NCBI GenBank assembly: GCA_030762175.1
Contig: CM060834.1
Location: 68,863,501-68,927,500, forward strand
Direction of reading: 5' to 3'
DNA length: 64,000 nucleotides
Source of the DNA: Metallyticus violacea
Taxonomy: Eukaryota; Arthropoda; Insecta; Mantodea; Metallyticidae
Positions 12,138-22,739 of this stretch are shown here, in pieces; the first letter of the stretch is position 1, and each line of letters opens with the position of its first letter. Under the pieces are notes generated by a model, which saw nothing but the letters and a program-made list of their open reading frames with translations, was not told where the DNA came from and searched no databases. Both the position numbers and the translations under genes were made by a program.

Positions 12138-13040
12138 TTATAAGTTATCTTCTTTTTGTTTTGAGTTCAGGATATTTTTAATGGAATAATTATCTTTTGG
12201 AGCCAAAATAATGTTATATTTTTTAAAAATCTTTTGAAATTTATGAAAGGTTGATGGGTGATATGTGAATTTTTTGTATATTTTATTTTCTTTTTTGATA
12301 GGAGTAAGTGTGGTGGTGTCTCTAATTTTATTTTCATTCTTTGCTCTGTCTATTTTCTTGTGTACAACCTCTTGTTTGAAGTCATTTTCTATAGCTATAT
12401 CCACTATATTATTCATTTCACATTCATATTCCTCCTTATTCATAGGAACATTAACCAGTCTGTATGCAAGACTATTTAAAACTGCATACTTGGGAGGAAC
12501 TGAAGTAATACTATTATATTTAATGTAATTATCTGTGTGTGTAGGTTTCCTGTATATGCCAAAAATTAGGTGATCTTCTTTTTTAATTATCTTAATATCC
12601 AATAAAGGTAACTATTTATTGCATTCTCTCTCCATAGTGAATTTAACTGTTTTTTCCTGTAGGTTGAGTAACTTTAGTGAATCATCCAAATGTCTTTCTG
12701 GAACTATTGCAAAAATATCTCAACATAGTGATACCACATTTTAAATAGCCAAGGGAAACTTTACCAGTCTAATTTCCAATGCACTCATGAAAATATCTGC
12801 CAAAATCGGAGACAGTGGACTACCCATTGTCAAACCAAAATTTTGTTCGTAATATTTGTTATTGAATGTAAAGTAATTTTGCTCTACACATAAGTTAATT
12901 AGTGTAATTTACTCTTGAATATCCTCATTTGTTATTCCTATTTTTTGTAACCATTTTTTTATAAGAGTATAAATTCAGTGTAGAAATACTTGGAAAAAGT
13001 TCTGTAACATCGAAAGAGACCAAGTTTATATTGGAAAGAT
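12138..13040 (-). pseudogene. PLE-3 reverse transcriptase, C-terminal half
   Basis: The open part (12138-12602) has a palm/thumb segment with FGIYRKPTHTDNYIKYN, SLAYRLVNVP and FTYHPSTFHKFQKIFKKYN. This order matches the near-full PLE-4 at 21780-22180. Motif A (SFDVTELFPSIS) is at about 13025 in another frame. The frame stops just before the adjoining pLTR, so no nuclease domain follows in this orientation. Confidence 0.8.
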
Positions 13041-13290
13041 CAAAAGAAATATAAAAACAAGAGCTAAAGAACACATTAGGAATATAAACCAAAGACAGGT
13101 AGAAAAATAGGCAGTGGCCTGGCACTTTTGGAAAGAACAACATAGCATTAAAAAAAACCCAAACTACTTAAAATATTAAAGGGAAAACTAAACTTACAGT
13201 CTGGGAAAACATTTATATTTGGAAGAACAGGCAGAAAGTTTTTAATTTTGAAATCCCACTAAGTGATGTGCTAATATACAGGTTCATTAA
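13015..13290 (+). pseudogene. PLE-3 GIY-YIG nuclease remnant
   Basis: The plus frame reads VYIGKIKRNIKTRAKEH, then AVAWHFWKEQHSIK after a stop, then FEIPLSDVLIYRFIKPP. It matches the C-terminal nuclease domain of PLE-4 (22250-22560). The frame continues directly into the right pLTR. Confidence 0.75.
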
Positions 13291-13315
13291 ACCTCCACCA
13301 GAGGCGAATCAATCC

Positions 13316-13480
13316 ACCACGAGGAGCGAGGCTGATAGTAGACCAGGAGCGATGGCCCCAGAAACTAGTCTTCCTTTTTATTAAAATCTTAGTGATGTAT
13401 ATGCTACAATTTCGACTCAACTTTTTTAAATGTTAATATTTGACATCACTGTTACAAAAGTTAATTATATTTTATTTAAT
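13316..13480 (+). repeat. Right pLTR of PLE-3, hammerhead disrupted
   Basis: Inverse of the left arm. GAAACUAGUC and UUCC are kept (13361-13374), but the CUGANGA box and half of stem II are deleted relative to the copy at 51436-51477, so this side cannot fold into an active ribozyme. Confidence 0.75.
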
Positions 13481-13492
13481 CATTATGCTCTA
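13481..13492 (+). repeat. Target-site duplication, right copy (12 bp)
   Basis: CATTATGCTCTA, identical to 11997-12008. Confidence 0.9.
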
Positions 13493-13719
13493 GTTTACAA
13501 GTACAAGCTAGACAGTTCCCTTGATTACAGTGTGCAAAGAAAACATACATAATCAATCTATACCTAAACAGCAACAGTCACCACCAGTTTAGAAACAAGC
13601 AGTACTGAGAACTTTGTTTCAAAGCACTTTCTACACTTAGGACAATTTCAACAGGCAGACTGAAACCAGTCACTTTTATTAATTACTCCTAAAGATTGAC
13701 TACCACCAGTCTGCATCAA

Positions 13720-14345
13720 AAGAGCCTTCAGGATTGACAAGGACAAGAAATCAGAACAAATACCAGCTAAACAAAGCAGAAACATGGCACATACAGTCTT
13801 CTCTTTCCAATAAAATAAGAATACTTAAACAGCACCAGATCATGAGTATTCATCTGCCTCATAGAAAGGTAAAGCCACTGCTGTGTTCCAACAAAGATGA
13901 TCTTGGGCTCTGTAGATCAGGGGTATACCAAATATTATGCCAATGTGGTCTGGTATGTATTAAACAAATAAGATGATCTATAGAAGAGAGATGTAAGAAA
14001 TATAAACAATACATCAAGCTCTTCTCTCTAGAAAATTGTCCAGTTGCACAGTACACTACATAGGCTGGCCACAAGATTCTTTTCGAGCAAACATTGCCTT
14101 AGTCAAAATCAACAGGTACTGGGATCACTTCATTAAAAAAGCTATTGAAATTAAATTTCAAGAATACATCTTCAACAATGGTCTTCAATTGAGCAAGGCA
14201 TGGAAGTCGGCACATACCGGACAGGAACCAAGAACCTGGAAACATCAACAGACATGGAGACAGTTTCTGTCAGATTTCAGTCTTCTGTCATAGATACACA
14301 ACCAACACACATTATTATGGACCTGCCACAGAACCTCTCCCTATC
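13720..14345 (+). pseudogene. PLE-2 GIY-YIG nuclease domain
   Basis: The frame at 13734-13976 carries LGLCRSGVYQILCQCGLVCIKQI, a GIY-YIG variant with the CxC(G) zinc-like pair of PLE nucleases. After a stop it continues with SIEERCKKYKQYIKL and, in another frame, GHKILFEQT. It is broken by stops. Confidence 0.75.
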
Positions 14346-14749
14346 CATCTAACGATGGGCCAATTGCCAGGTGTCGATCCAATCTAGTTCCTAATACATG
14401 CATTGACCCAGCCTCAAGACATATGATAAGATGAAGAGTTGCTCTTCCATTAAACAAAATCCTCTCTATATTAATGCACCTATCATGACAATGGAATATC
14501 CTAAAGAAAGCCTCATAGCTACAAAAGCTAAAAGCTTGGAGGATAAGCATATCTTTACTTGACCAAACTCCGGTAAAATAGTCATTATAATAGCTTTGAA
14601 GAACAGTTTGTGGGTTTTATTTGAACAATTGTCTGTTTCATCATTCTTTGATGATGAGTGTACAAAGCGAAATTAAAATGATGGCCAATCTGGAGAGAAA
14701 GATCCTACCTAAGGAAAGGAGATATGTTCCTCAAGATGGTATGAATGAC

Positions 14750-14791
14750 AAATTACACTGGGCAACAAACAAATTACACTGGGCAACAAAA
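14750..14791 (+). repeat. Duplicated left terminus of the CACTG transposon (2 x 21 bp)
   Basis: A 21-bp unit containing the TTA target and the CACTGGGCAACAA end occurs twice in tandem. The true boundary is therefore either 14756 or 14777. Confidence 0.85.
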
Positions 14792-17103
14792 AAATAATTT
14801 TTGAAAGTTTCGAGCACTTCATGAGGCAATTCCTACTAATTTTGGGTTGAGAAAAACAAATATGACAATGAAAAATTTTTATTAGCTCTAGTTTCTATGA
14901 TATACACAAGGTGGAAGTATTACATGTTAACGGATTGAGAGAAAAGGATACATTTTAATTACATACATGCTAAATACAACGAAAGTGCATTTGATTTTTT
15001 TAACTGGTAATTACATGCTAAGAGTTCTAAATTGCTGGAAAAATACTTCGCAGATAGTCGTGTCTGAAGAGAATCATGTGGTGGCCTATTGACTTTGTCG
15101 TCTTTTAGCTTGCCTCTTGTGATGGAGTTCTGCAGAATCCCTATACAAAGACCAACAGTAATCCGCAAGCATTACTTCATTCCAACGGCCCTGATATCTT
15201 TGTTCCATAACAGAAATGTCCTGATGGAATCCCTCCCCATGTTCATCACTAACAGCTCCACAACTAGGAGGGAAAAAGTCTAGGTGGGAGTGGAGAAAAT
15301 GGATCTTAAGGGACATGTTGCATCCAAGGTTACGGTATTTTTGCAGCAGCACTGTCACCAAATGCTTGTAGTTGTCATCTCTTTTGTTGCCTAAAAATCC
15401 ATGAACAACACCCTTGAAGGCTTCCCAAGCTTCCTTTTCTTTCCCCTCCAAAACTTGGTCAAATGCAGGATCCTTTACAAGTTCTCTTATTTGTGGTCCG
15501 ACAAAAATGCCTTCCTTAACTATTGCATCACTTAATTTCGAAAATGTCTCTCTGATGTACTTAAAGGCCCGTCCTTCTCGGTTCATAGCTTTGACAAAGT
15601 TTTTCATCAAACCCAGCTTGATATGCAGGGGTGGAATAAGAACATCTTTTGGGTCCACAAGAGGCTTGGCAATGACATTTTTCTCACTATGGTGAAGATT
15701 TCTTGCAGGCCAGTCTTCTTTAATATAATGCAATTTCCTATCTCTACTGTCCCACATACATAAGAAGCAGCAATGCTTTGTGTTACCCAGTTGCATTCCT
15801 AAGAGTATGACAATGACTTTAACATCACCACAGATTTTCCATTTGTGTTCATGATATTTAATTGAGTCCAAGAGAGCTTTCATATTTGCATATGTCTCCT
15901 TCATGTGAACAGCATGACCAACAGGAATAGATGAAAGAAGGTTCCCGTTGTGAAGTAACACAGCTTTCAAACTAAGCTTGGAGAAGTCTATGAATAGCCT
16001 CCATTCAGTTGGATCATGGTTCAAATTCAAAGACTTCATCAAGCCATTAATGTCGCAGCAAACAATATGCTTATTTTTCTTCTCAAAAAAGGAAAGCAGT
16101 TCCATGTGACGTTTTCTGTACTGTGAGATTCTCACATCACTTTGGAGAAGATTCCATCGCTGTAGTCGAGACCCAAGAATTTCTGCCTTCTCCTTTGACA
16201 GGCCAAGGTCTCTAATGAGATCACTCGATTCCGCTTGACTCAGTCTGTGCGGTTTATCATCTTTTCCCTCAAAATCAGGGTCATGGGATGTAGAAGGCTT
16301 ATTTGGTTCTTCTTGTTCCACACTGTCTTCATCTTCTACTTCAAACACACAATTTTCGGGTGGAGTAGGAACTGGTAAACTATCCGAATGTGGAATGGGT
16401 CGAATAGCAGATGGAAGATTCAGGTACTGAACTGTTCTTCTTTTCTTCATAAACAATCCTGCCTTTATAGGTGGAGTCAGGCAGAAATAGCAGTCATCTG
16501 TATGGTTTGTAGGCTCCCGCCAAATCATAGGCACAGCGAAACCCACATCGCTTCTTCTTTTTCAGCCATTCTCGCAGTGTAACTGAACATGCATTGCAAC
16601 ATATATGTGGAGCCCAAGACTTATCCTGGTCCCCTACTTTCATACCGAAATAATACTGATAGGCAGTCTTTACAAGAGGGGTCAGATTGCGTTTCTGTGA
16701 GGAAAATGTTATTTAACCACAAATATAACAAAAGTTATTCACCATATTTACACATTTTCGTGGCATTTTTACAAATTTTACACTAAAAAAAGCACTCGCG
16801 AACCAGAAATTTTGCATGAATTTGAGTAGAAACTACATGTAATTCACAGTCACAGCAACAGTATCTATGTTTATGACTTACAAACAGCTGAAGAGCATTT
16901 GTGTTTTGTTATTTGACAGGTGTGCCAACTCCCCCCCAAAAATTCCCCCAAATTTAAAATCTTCACTCTAAAAAATGAAATGTCACTTTATCTTCAAAAC
17001 AAGAGCTAATCTATCATTTTTATGGTGATTTTGAATTCAGCAGATGGAAATACATGTAAATTCACTATTTTTAAGCCCGAAACATTTTCATTGTTGCCCA
17101 GTG
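14756..17103 (-). mobile_element. CACTA/EnSpm-like DNA transposon with CACTG termini and TTA TSD
   Basis: The left end is CACTGGGCAACAA (14756-14768, repeated at 14777-14789). The right end is its exact inverse, TTGTTGCCCAGTG (17091-17103). TTA precedes the left end (14753-14755; also 14774-14776) and follows the right end (17104-17106), a 3-bp TSD. Homology of the termini continues inward (TTGAAAGTTTCGAG against TGAAAATGTTTCGGG). CACTx termini and a 3-bp TSD are the hallmark of the CACTA superfamily. The single gene inside is on minus. Length is about 2.33-2.35 kb. Confidence 0.85.
15086..16766 (-). pseudogene. CACTG-transposon transposase, broken by one stop and one frameshift
   Basis: The long open part (15086 to about 16550) gives about 486 residues. 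It includes CYFCL, a probable palm strand LFIDFSKLSLKAVLLHNGN, a CCFLCMWDSRDRKLHY knuckle, LIPPLHIKLGLMKNF and SDEHGEGFHQDI near the end. Upstream, the family-typical start (MPRKCVN..FCYICG) is at 16766, but codon 18 is TAA (16713-16715). The next segment (RNLTPLVKTAYQYYFG, HICCNACSVTLREW) is one base out of frame, the shift lying near 16550-16562 in an A/G-rich run. From memory, this Cys-rich protein family is multicopy in spiders, aphids and Hydra, usually annotated as uncharacterized. Assignment as a transposase rests on the terminal structure. The catalytic acids are not mapped. Total length would be about 560 residues. Confidence 0.8.
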
Positions 17104-17199
17104 TTATTAGGTTAACTTCAATTTTAGTGCAGTATATAATTTGTTTTATTCATCTTTAATACACATACATACATGTACACATATTCTCTAATGCAATCA

Positions 17200-17340
17200 T
17201 TCCTTTGTCTGTTTTTCTTAGGATATGTTTGCAACTTCTTGTTAGTATGCTTCAATGACCTCCTCTCCATTATAAAACCATTGCCCTTTAAGCTTCTCTT
17301 TCACTTTCTTGAATAAACAGAAGTCATATGGTCAGTGGTG
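17200..17340 (-). pseudogene. mariner-like C-terminal shred
   Basis: The minus frame reads KVKEKLKGQWFYNGEEVIEAY, like the tail of mariner transposases. It could be the displaced end of the mariner at 18365-18800, separated by about 1 kb of inserted sequence, or a separate copy. Confidence 0.45.
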
Positions 17341-17344
17341 GCTC

Positions 17345-18360
17345 ATGGCCTCTGTAGAAGGGTGAGCCAGGAGCATAACTAATGACAATAAATGGTATGG
17401 GAAGGAAGGTCTCTTTTAAGAGTTACACTCCTCCCTACATTATCTCATAACTGCAGCCCCCTCATACATTTGTGCTATAAACTTTTGGTTTATACGGAAC
17501 TCTTCAAATTCACTGTTAAAGTATGCCTTAAGTCTTCTGCAGTCAATTCAGAAACAGAAATGAATTTTATGAATGTTTCAACTGGTTTACTCCAACTTAT
17601 GTATCGTAAATCACAAAAAATTGTGACATGCATGTAATATCTGTCATCTCATTGGCCTGCATTGAAACAAAATTTGCCATTTCTGTTTCTTTTCTAATTT
17701 CATTCCTATAGACAAGATACGTTTCTCACTTCACATACTGTCAGCCAAGATGTTTTTTCAAAACATAAAACTTTATTTTCTGCTGTCTTGCTGAGTAAGC
17801 TCCTATAGCTTTTGGTTGATGAGGTCCAAATTGTTGCACTTCCAATTTAACAATTAATCTTAGATATAAAAATGTAGTATTAAATAAAATGTCAACTTTA
17901 TTCATTGCTACAAAACAGATATGCTTTTTTGTAACTTAACAGTTAAAACTGTGAAAATCAACTTTTCACTGACAAACAGTGAGGAAGTCACCCAATTTCA
18001 AACAAATACCAAAACAACCCCTAGTCAGTTATGTCTGGTGTCAGTAACCCCTCAACATTTTATTCCTAAGAAAATAGAATAGTGAGCATTTGCCATGGGC
18101 CATCTTCCTGCTGGTCCAAGAGAATGCAGAAATTAGCAGGAGAAAGGCTAACCCTTGGAGGAAGACAAATATAAGTGCTTGTAAATCTATGCTGGCCTAC
18201 AAAGAGTAAAATTTTCTGGGCTGACCCATGAGTTTCCTTTGCTAACAGAGGAACTGCATTCTACCACTACTACAATAGAGAGGAAATGTGCTTATTGTGT
18301 AAGATAAAATTAAGAATTGATTGGTTATACATCACTCTTTTCATGCATTTTCTTTTATTG
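17345..18360. other. Stretch with no recognised gene
   Basis: No motif-bearing frame. A G run at 18361-18371 marks the edge of the mariner remnant. Confidence 0.4.
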
Positions 18361-18364
18361 GGGG

Positions 18365-18860
18365 GGGGGGGTTGGCCTATCTGGCTTTTATAGACTGGCC
18401 CCTGCATATTGTGCTAGATAAGGACTGTAGGCACACAATATGAACATCTAACCAAACACATGATCCCTCTAGAAATTTAGTTGTCTGCATCCCAGTTTGT
18501 GCTGGAGCATTGTCATGATGGACAAGAAGACTTTGAAGACCAATCTTTGGTTGTCTGTCATGGATTGTCTTAAAACTTTCTGGCAAGCAAACCACCACAT
18601 CATACACTAACTAGCAATTATTGACTTTCTCTCCTCCAGGGGACAATGGCTTATGTTTCTTTTCTTGGAGAATATGGTTATCAATCACCAGTCTGGATTC
18701 CATGCAGGCTTCACTTTTGTAGGAGTTTCCTCATCCAAAAATTCCAAACTACCAATTGATGTTTTGGTTCTGGATCATGCTAAACATCTAAATTTCATTA
18801 CCTGATGTAACTGCTAGGTCCCATTTTTAAATATATGGATCATGGTGAGGCACCATTCCA
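18365..18860 (-). pseudogene. mariner transposase core remnant
   Basis: Minus-strand fragments in order: DPEPKHQLVVWNF (about 18770), PLEERKSIIAS (about 18630), VVCLPESFKTI and LLVHHDNAPAQTGMQTTKFL (about 18530), then CAYSPYLAQ (about 18410). This is the W..F / HHDNAxxHT / PYSPDLAP arrangement of the mariner DDD catalytic core. It has frameshifts, and the third acidic region is degraded. Confidence 0.75.
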
Positions 18861-18864
18861 CCTA

Positions 18865-20020
18865 AGCTTCATGCTATTTTCTGACAATGAATGTGGTAAC
18901 CAATGGGAACCAACTTTTCTCACACGGAGATGTTGGTATAAGATAGTATGTATTGATGGGGAAGTAATGCCTGAAGTTCATTCTACCTAAGTAGGTCATT
19001 TGTGGATTTGTGCAAAGCATATTTTCAACAGCCACTGCTTTTTTTGGTCATAGCAATAACAGGTCATCCAAGTTTCACTTGCTGCTCAAAATTCTACAAA
19101 CCACCAGTGTGCCTGCATTTGTGATGGAGTAGAGTCTACAAATATTCCAGCAATTGCATTCTGTTATTCAGTTTTGCAATTGTAAAAAAAAAATCACTGG
19201 CCAAAAATACCCATAATTAGCTCTATGGTAGAATAGCAGACAAGCACAAGTCAACAATGGACTTTTATTGCAGCTAAAATTGTATCGAGCCATGAACTAT
19301 ATTCTGCCATTATTTACTAATTAGAACATGGTCTTTCCATTGCTGCCAACATGAAACTTGTATCTCTTCTAGTTTTCCAATGCATAGATATTAAATTGGG
19401 ACCCTCACAGAAAAAAATTCACAATAATTTTGAAAACTTTAATATACAATTTAAAAGTACAAGAAACCCACTGCAGTATTGTAGAGGTACATGCTTACAT
19501 CTTAGGCTATGAGCCTGGAATTGAATCACTGCTGGTTCAAGTTGCATTGCTGAGGTATTTATTCAGGTTTTTCTTCAGTTCTTAGGATTGAATATCAGGT
19601 AGCTTTAAATCCATGTGCTCATTTGCACTGCCACTAATTTATTAAATCATTCACCATCTGATATGACCACAAAGGTTAAAGGATACCGAACTCACAAAAA
19701 AATGTACAGAAAAATTAAATTATATATCAAATATCATAGATACCATAATTTCTTACTGTTTGATTTTTCCTTTGTGAGATCACTCCACATGCAGTTGATT
19801 GAGCTCTGCAGTTCCCATCTCATTCCTAAGGTTGAAACCAGGCCAGCGAACTGGATGAGAGGTCAGTAAGAGTTTAACTTTATTAACATACGCAAGTGTC
19901 TTGTGTTGACAAGAGTATTAAGAATTATTTCAAATATCCCATTCATATTTGATTCATATGTGCATACAGAATCAGCTCTTGATGTACAGAGCTTGTTTCA
20001 AGAAAATTCCCTGATACTCA
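18865..20020. other. Stretch with no recognised gene
   Basis: May include the N-terminal part of the mariner remnant, unreadable. A weak tRNA-like phrase (GGTTCAAGTTGC, 19531) lacks a convincing partner box. Confidence 0.4.
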
Positions 20021-20025
20021 ACTCT

Positions 20026-20034
20026 TAAGTTGAA
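20026..20034 (+). repeat. Probable target-site duplication of PLE-4, left
   Basis: TAAGTTGAA, repeated at 22740-22748 just after the element. Confidence 0.6.
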
Positions 20035-20345
20035 TTCATTTAAGAGTTTTTGAAAAATAAGAAATTTTTAAAAAATTCCCTTGGAACTCACACAGTGAAG
20101 CTTGTTAAATGTAAATTATAATTAATCTGTCATCTTAACACACTCTTATGCTTCACTTACTTTTAAATAAGTTGGAACCGGTTTTTAAGAGACATCCTCT
20201 CATATCTCTCCATTTTCAAGCATAAGAGTGTGTTAGACGACAGATTAATTATAATTTACATTTAACAAGCTTCACTGTGTAAGTTCCAACGGAATTTTTT
20301 AAAAATGTCATATTTTACGAAAGTTCTTAAATGAATTACAAAGGT
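20035..20345. repeat. Palindromic 5' terminal block of PLE-4
   Basis: Arms of about 140 bases (20035-20170 and 20218-20343) are inverted copies carrying AAGCTTGTTAAATGTAAATT and its inverse. A loop of about 50 bases contains a broken hammerhead remnant on the minus strand (AAAACCGGTTCCAAC). Confidence 0.85.
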
Positions 20346-20399
20346 ATCAAACCACATAGGATCAGACTAGGAGAAACTGACTTGTTTACCGAATAAAAA

Positions 20400-22611
20400 A
20401 ATGGAAGATTTACACATGAGAGATTTTAATAACAACTTTTATAACTTGAAGAAGGATATTAAATACTACATAAAACTTAGGAAAAAGCAGACTGATAGCT
20501 ACAGACATACATTTTTAAATTTGTGTCTTTCACATCTGACCAAAATTTGTTACGAAAATAGTAAAATATAACCATAACAGTAGGAACAATTAGCAGCTGA
20601 AAAGAAAGTAATCCATATGGAAAAAGCAAAACATTATGCAAAATTAGCCGACATAGATTTGAAATTATATGACATATACTTGAGAGTCGCCAAAAAGTTA
20701 GGTTATGTCATTTGGGACAATTTAATAAGGAATGTGCTAGAGCACATAAAAATCATAGTAAAGAAAAAAGAAATTTGTGAAATTGAAAAATTTGCAGAAA
20801 TCTAGTAAAAAAAAAAAACAATACAGAAAAAGAATAAAGTGGTAAATTTATCACAAGTAAGTTTTAATAAAGAAGAGTTATCTATGCTCAATATGGGTAT
20901 TAAAACTGGTGTAAACTTCTCCAATAACATTGAAGATAACATAGTTGATCTGGAAATTGCCATAGACGCTTTAACTAATAAAGAGAAAGAAAAGATTAGA
21001 ATAAAATCAGAGGATGCTCTTAAAAGGATTAACATAATGAAACCAAATAGAATTCAAAATTACAGTAACATTATTACATCACTCAAAGGAAAAGAAGTTA
21101 TTTACAAAAAGGCTGATAAAGGGAATAAAATAGTAATATTGGACAAAGATGATTACACTGACAGAATGTTACAGTTGTTAAACAAAAATGAATATGCCCA
21201 TGTCAAATATGACCCATTAAAAGAATGCACAAATACAGTGAATGAAGCTTTACAGACTTGCACTAGAAAAACATAGTTTAAAACAAATCAATCCTAATAT
21301 AGCCAGAATATATGGGTTACCTAAAATCCATAAACCGGGGAAGGGCATGAGACTTAATAATATAAATACCCCTACATACTTTCTAGCAAAATGGCTTACA
21401 GACTTACAGCTCTACAAAGGTTTCAAAGTAGAAGCACAAAAAACTCGTTCCAGTTAATAGAAAAAATAAAAGATTTTAAAGTTCTACCCTCTGATATTTT
21501 AGTGTCTTTCGACGTAGTATCTTTGTTCCCAAGTATTCCAACTGACAAGCTTTTATCGTTTTTGAACTATTGGTTAAAGGAATTAATGAAACTCACAGGA
21601 AAGAATACGTTGACCTTACTAACATGTGTATAAATCAGTCATATTTTACATTTGCAGGAGAGTTCTATAAACAGTACGTTGATGACATTTTTAGTATAGT
21701 GAAAAAAGAATTTGTTGAAGATGCTTTGAAGCTTTTAAATATACAAGATAGGAATATACTCTTCACACTAGAAATAGAAACAAAGGGAATGTTGCTGTTT
21801 TTGGATATAAAAATTATTAATAATCATGGAAATCTAGAATTTGGAATCTATAGAAAGAATAAGCACACAGGTAATTGTATAAAATCAAATGGATACCATA
21901 GCTCACAAGCACTCAATTTTCAACAGCTTAACATATAGACTGGTGAATTTACCTATCAGTAAAGAGGAGTACAAATAAGAATTTGAAAAGATACACGAGA
22001 TTGCCATTATAAATGGTTTTAACAAAAATTTAGTAAACAAAAAACTTAATAGTTTCCTAAAGAAGAAATTAACCACCACACTATTAACTGAAAAAGAGAG
22101 ACCGGTTTTTAAAAAATTCACCTACCATCCAGTAGCTATGAATAAATTCCAAAAAATGTTTTAACATATTAACATTAAATTGGCACCTGTTAACAGACAC
22201 ACTCTGAAAAATGCTTTAGTGGACAACGGTTTTAATAACATTCCACAGCAAATAAAGTCAGGTATCCACAAAATAACATGTAAAGAATGCGATAAGATAA
22301 ACGTTGGAAAAACTAAAAGGAACATAGGAACACGGTTAAAGGAACATCTCAAGAACGTTAAGTACAAACAGATTGATAGATCAGCAGTTGCACACCATTT
22401 TTGGAAAGATAATCACGACATAAAAAGAGAAATAAAGTTACTTAAAGAAGCATACGGACGTACAGACTTGGACACATGTGAAAAGATTTACATTCATAAA
22501 CATATGGCTCATCTTATGAATTTCGACATTATAGGAGAATGTAATAGCAATTTCCAGTTTATAAAGAAAAAGCACCACCAGGACAGAGCCACAGGTCCTC
22601 ATAGATATTAG
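20400..22611 (+). pseudogene. PLE-4 RT plus GIY-YIG endonuclease, multiply frameshifted
   Basis: PLE polyproteins copy RNA at exposed DNA ends and, in this group, carry a C-terminal GIY-YIG nuclease. In order: an N-terminal segment (20617-20805); VSFNKEELSMLNMGIK (about 20855), typical before PLE RT; KKADKGNKIVILDKDDY (about 21105); ARIYGLPKIHKPGKG (about 21305); motif A SFDVVSLFPSIP (about 21507); motif C YVDD (about 21675); FGIYRKNKHTGNCI (about 21840); and a nuclease segment GIHKITCKECDKINVGKTKRN (about 22260), where GIH replaces GIY, with HHFWKDNHDI after it. At least six frame changes or stops interrupt it. Confidence 0.85.
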
Positions 22612-22631
22612 TTTCTCATACCAATCGTCAA

Positions 22632-22676
22632 GTTGGTTAAAGATGGAGAGGATGTCTCTTCGAAACCGGTCCCACC
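22632..22676 (+). ncRNA. Decayed hammerhead ribozyme in the PLE-4 3' pLTR
   Basis: Stem I GUUGG (22632-22636) is followed by UUAAAGA where CUGANGA is required (two transitions), a stem II hairpin GAGA/UCUC, GAAA (22662-22665), CCGGUC, and CCACC that nearly pairs with stem I. The architecture is kept but the core is mutated. Confidence 0.65.
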
Positions 22677-22739
22677 GTATTTAAAAGTAAGTGAAGCATA
22701 AGAGTGTGTTAGATGACAGATTAATTATAATTTACATTC

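Larger units (their letters stand above)
12009..13480. mobile_element. Nested PLE-3 (1472 bp) made of two inverted halves
   Basis: Exact 12-bp TSDs flank it. The ends are inverted repeats of about 100 bp (12010-12110 against 13340-13437) that carry hammerhead sequence. The left half encodes PLE RT on minus (about 13040 down to 12138: NLVSFDVTELFPSIS, GIYRKPTHTDNYIKYN, YRLVNVP). The right half encodes a GIY-YIG nuclease remnant on plus (about 13015-13290: VYIGKIKRNIKTRAKEH). The halves therefore point in opposite directions, each running out into a pLTR, and the whole is palindromic in outline. A 43-bp tail is present only on the right. Confidence 0.85.
11200..14345 (+). mobile_element. Penelope-like element PLE-2 (host of a nested PLE)
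   Basis: RT fragments read on plus: AADKGSALVVMDWQN (about 11250), PRLYGLPKIHK (about 11440), SFVMKLLFTRVSLQ (about 11650) and a 'FPGCCQFLHGR' segment (about 11820). The C-terminal GIY-YIG part resumes at about 13730-14340 (CRSGVYQILCQCGLVCIKQI). Many stops and frameshifts mean it is dead. Between 11997 and 13492 it is interrupted by PLE-3, and joining the flanks across the TSD restores colinearity. Its protein style differs from the other PLEs here (CQCG in the nuclease), so it is a separate family. Confidence 0.8.
20035..22739 (+). mobile_element. Nearly complete GIY-YIG Penelope-like element, PLE-4
   Basis: It starts with a palindromic terminal block (20035-20345), continues with RT and GIY-YIG coding sequence on plus (20400-22611) and ends with a 3' pLTR (22615-22739). 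A 9-bp direct repeat bounds it. It is the best reference in the window for domain order in this PLE group. Several stops and frameshifts make it non-functional. Confidence 0.85.

Noticed and set aside
12258..12528. Plus-strand Phe/Ile-rich frames as membrane proteins
   Set aside because: Antisense shadow of the PLE-3 reverse transcriptase on minus.
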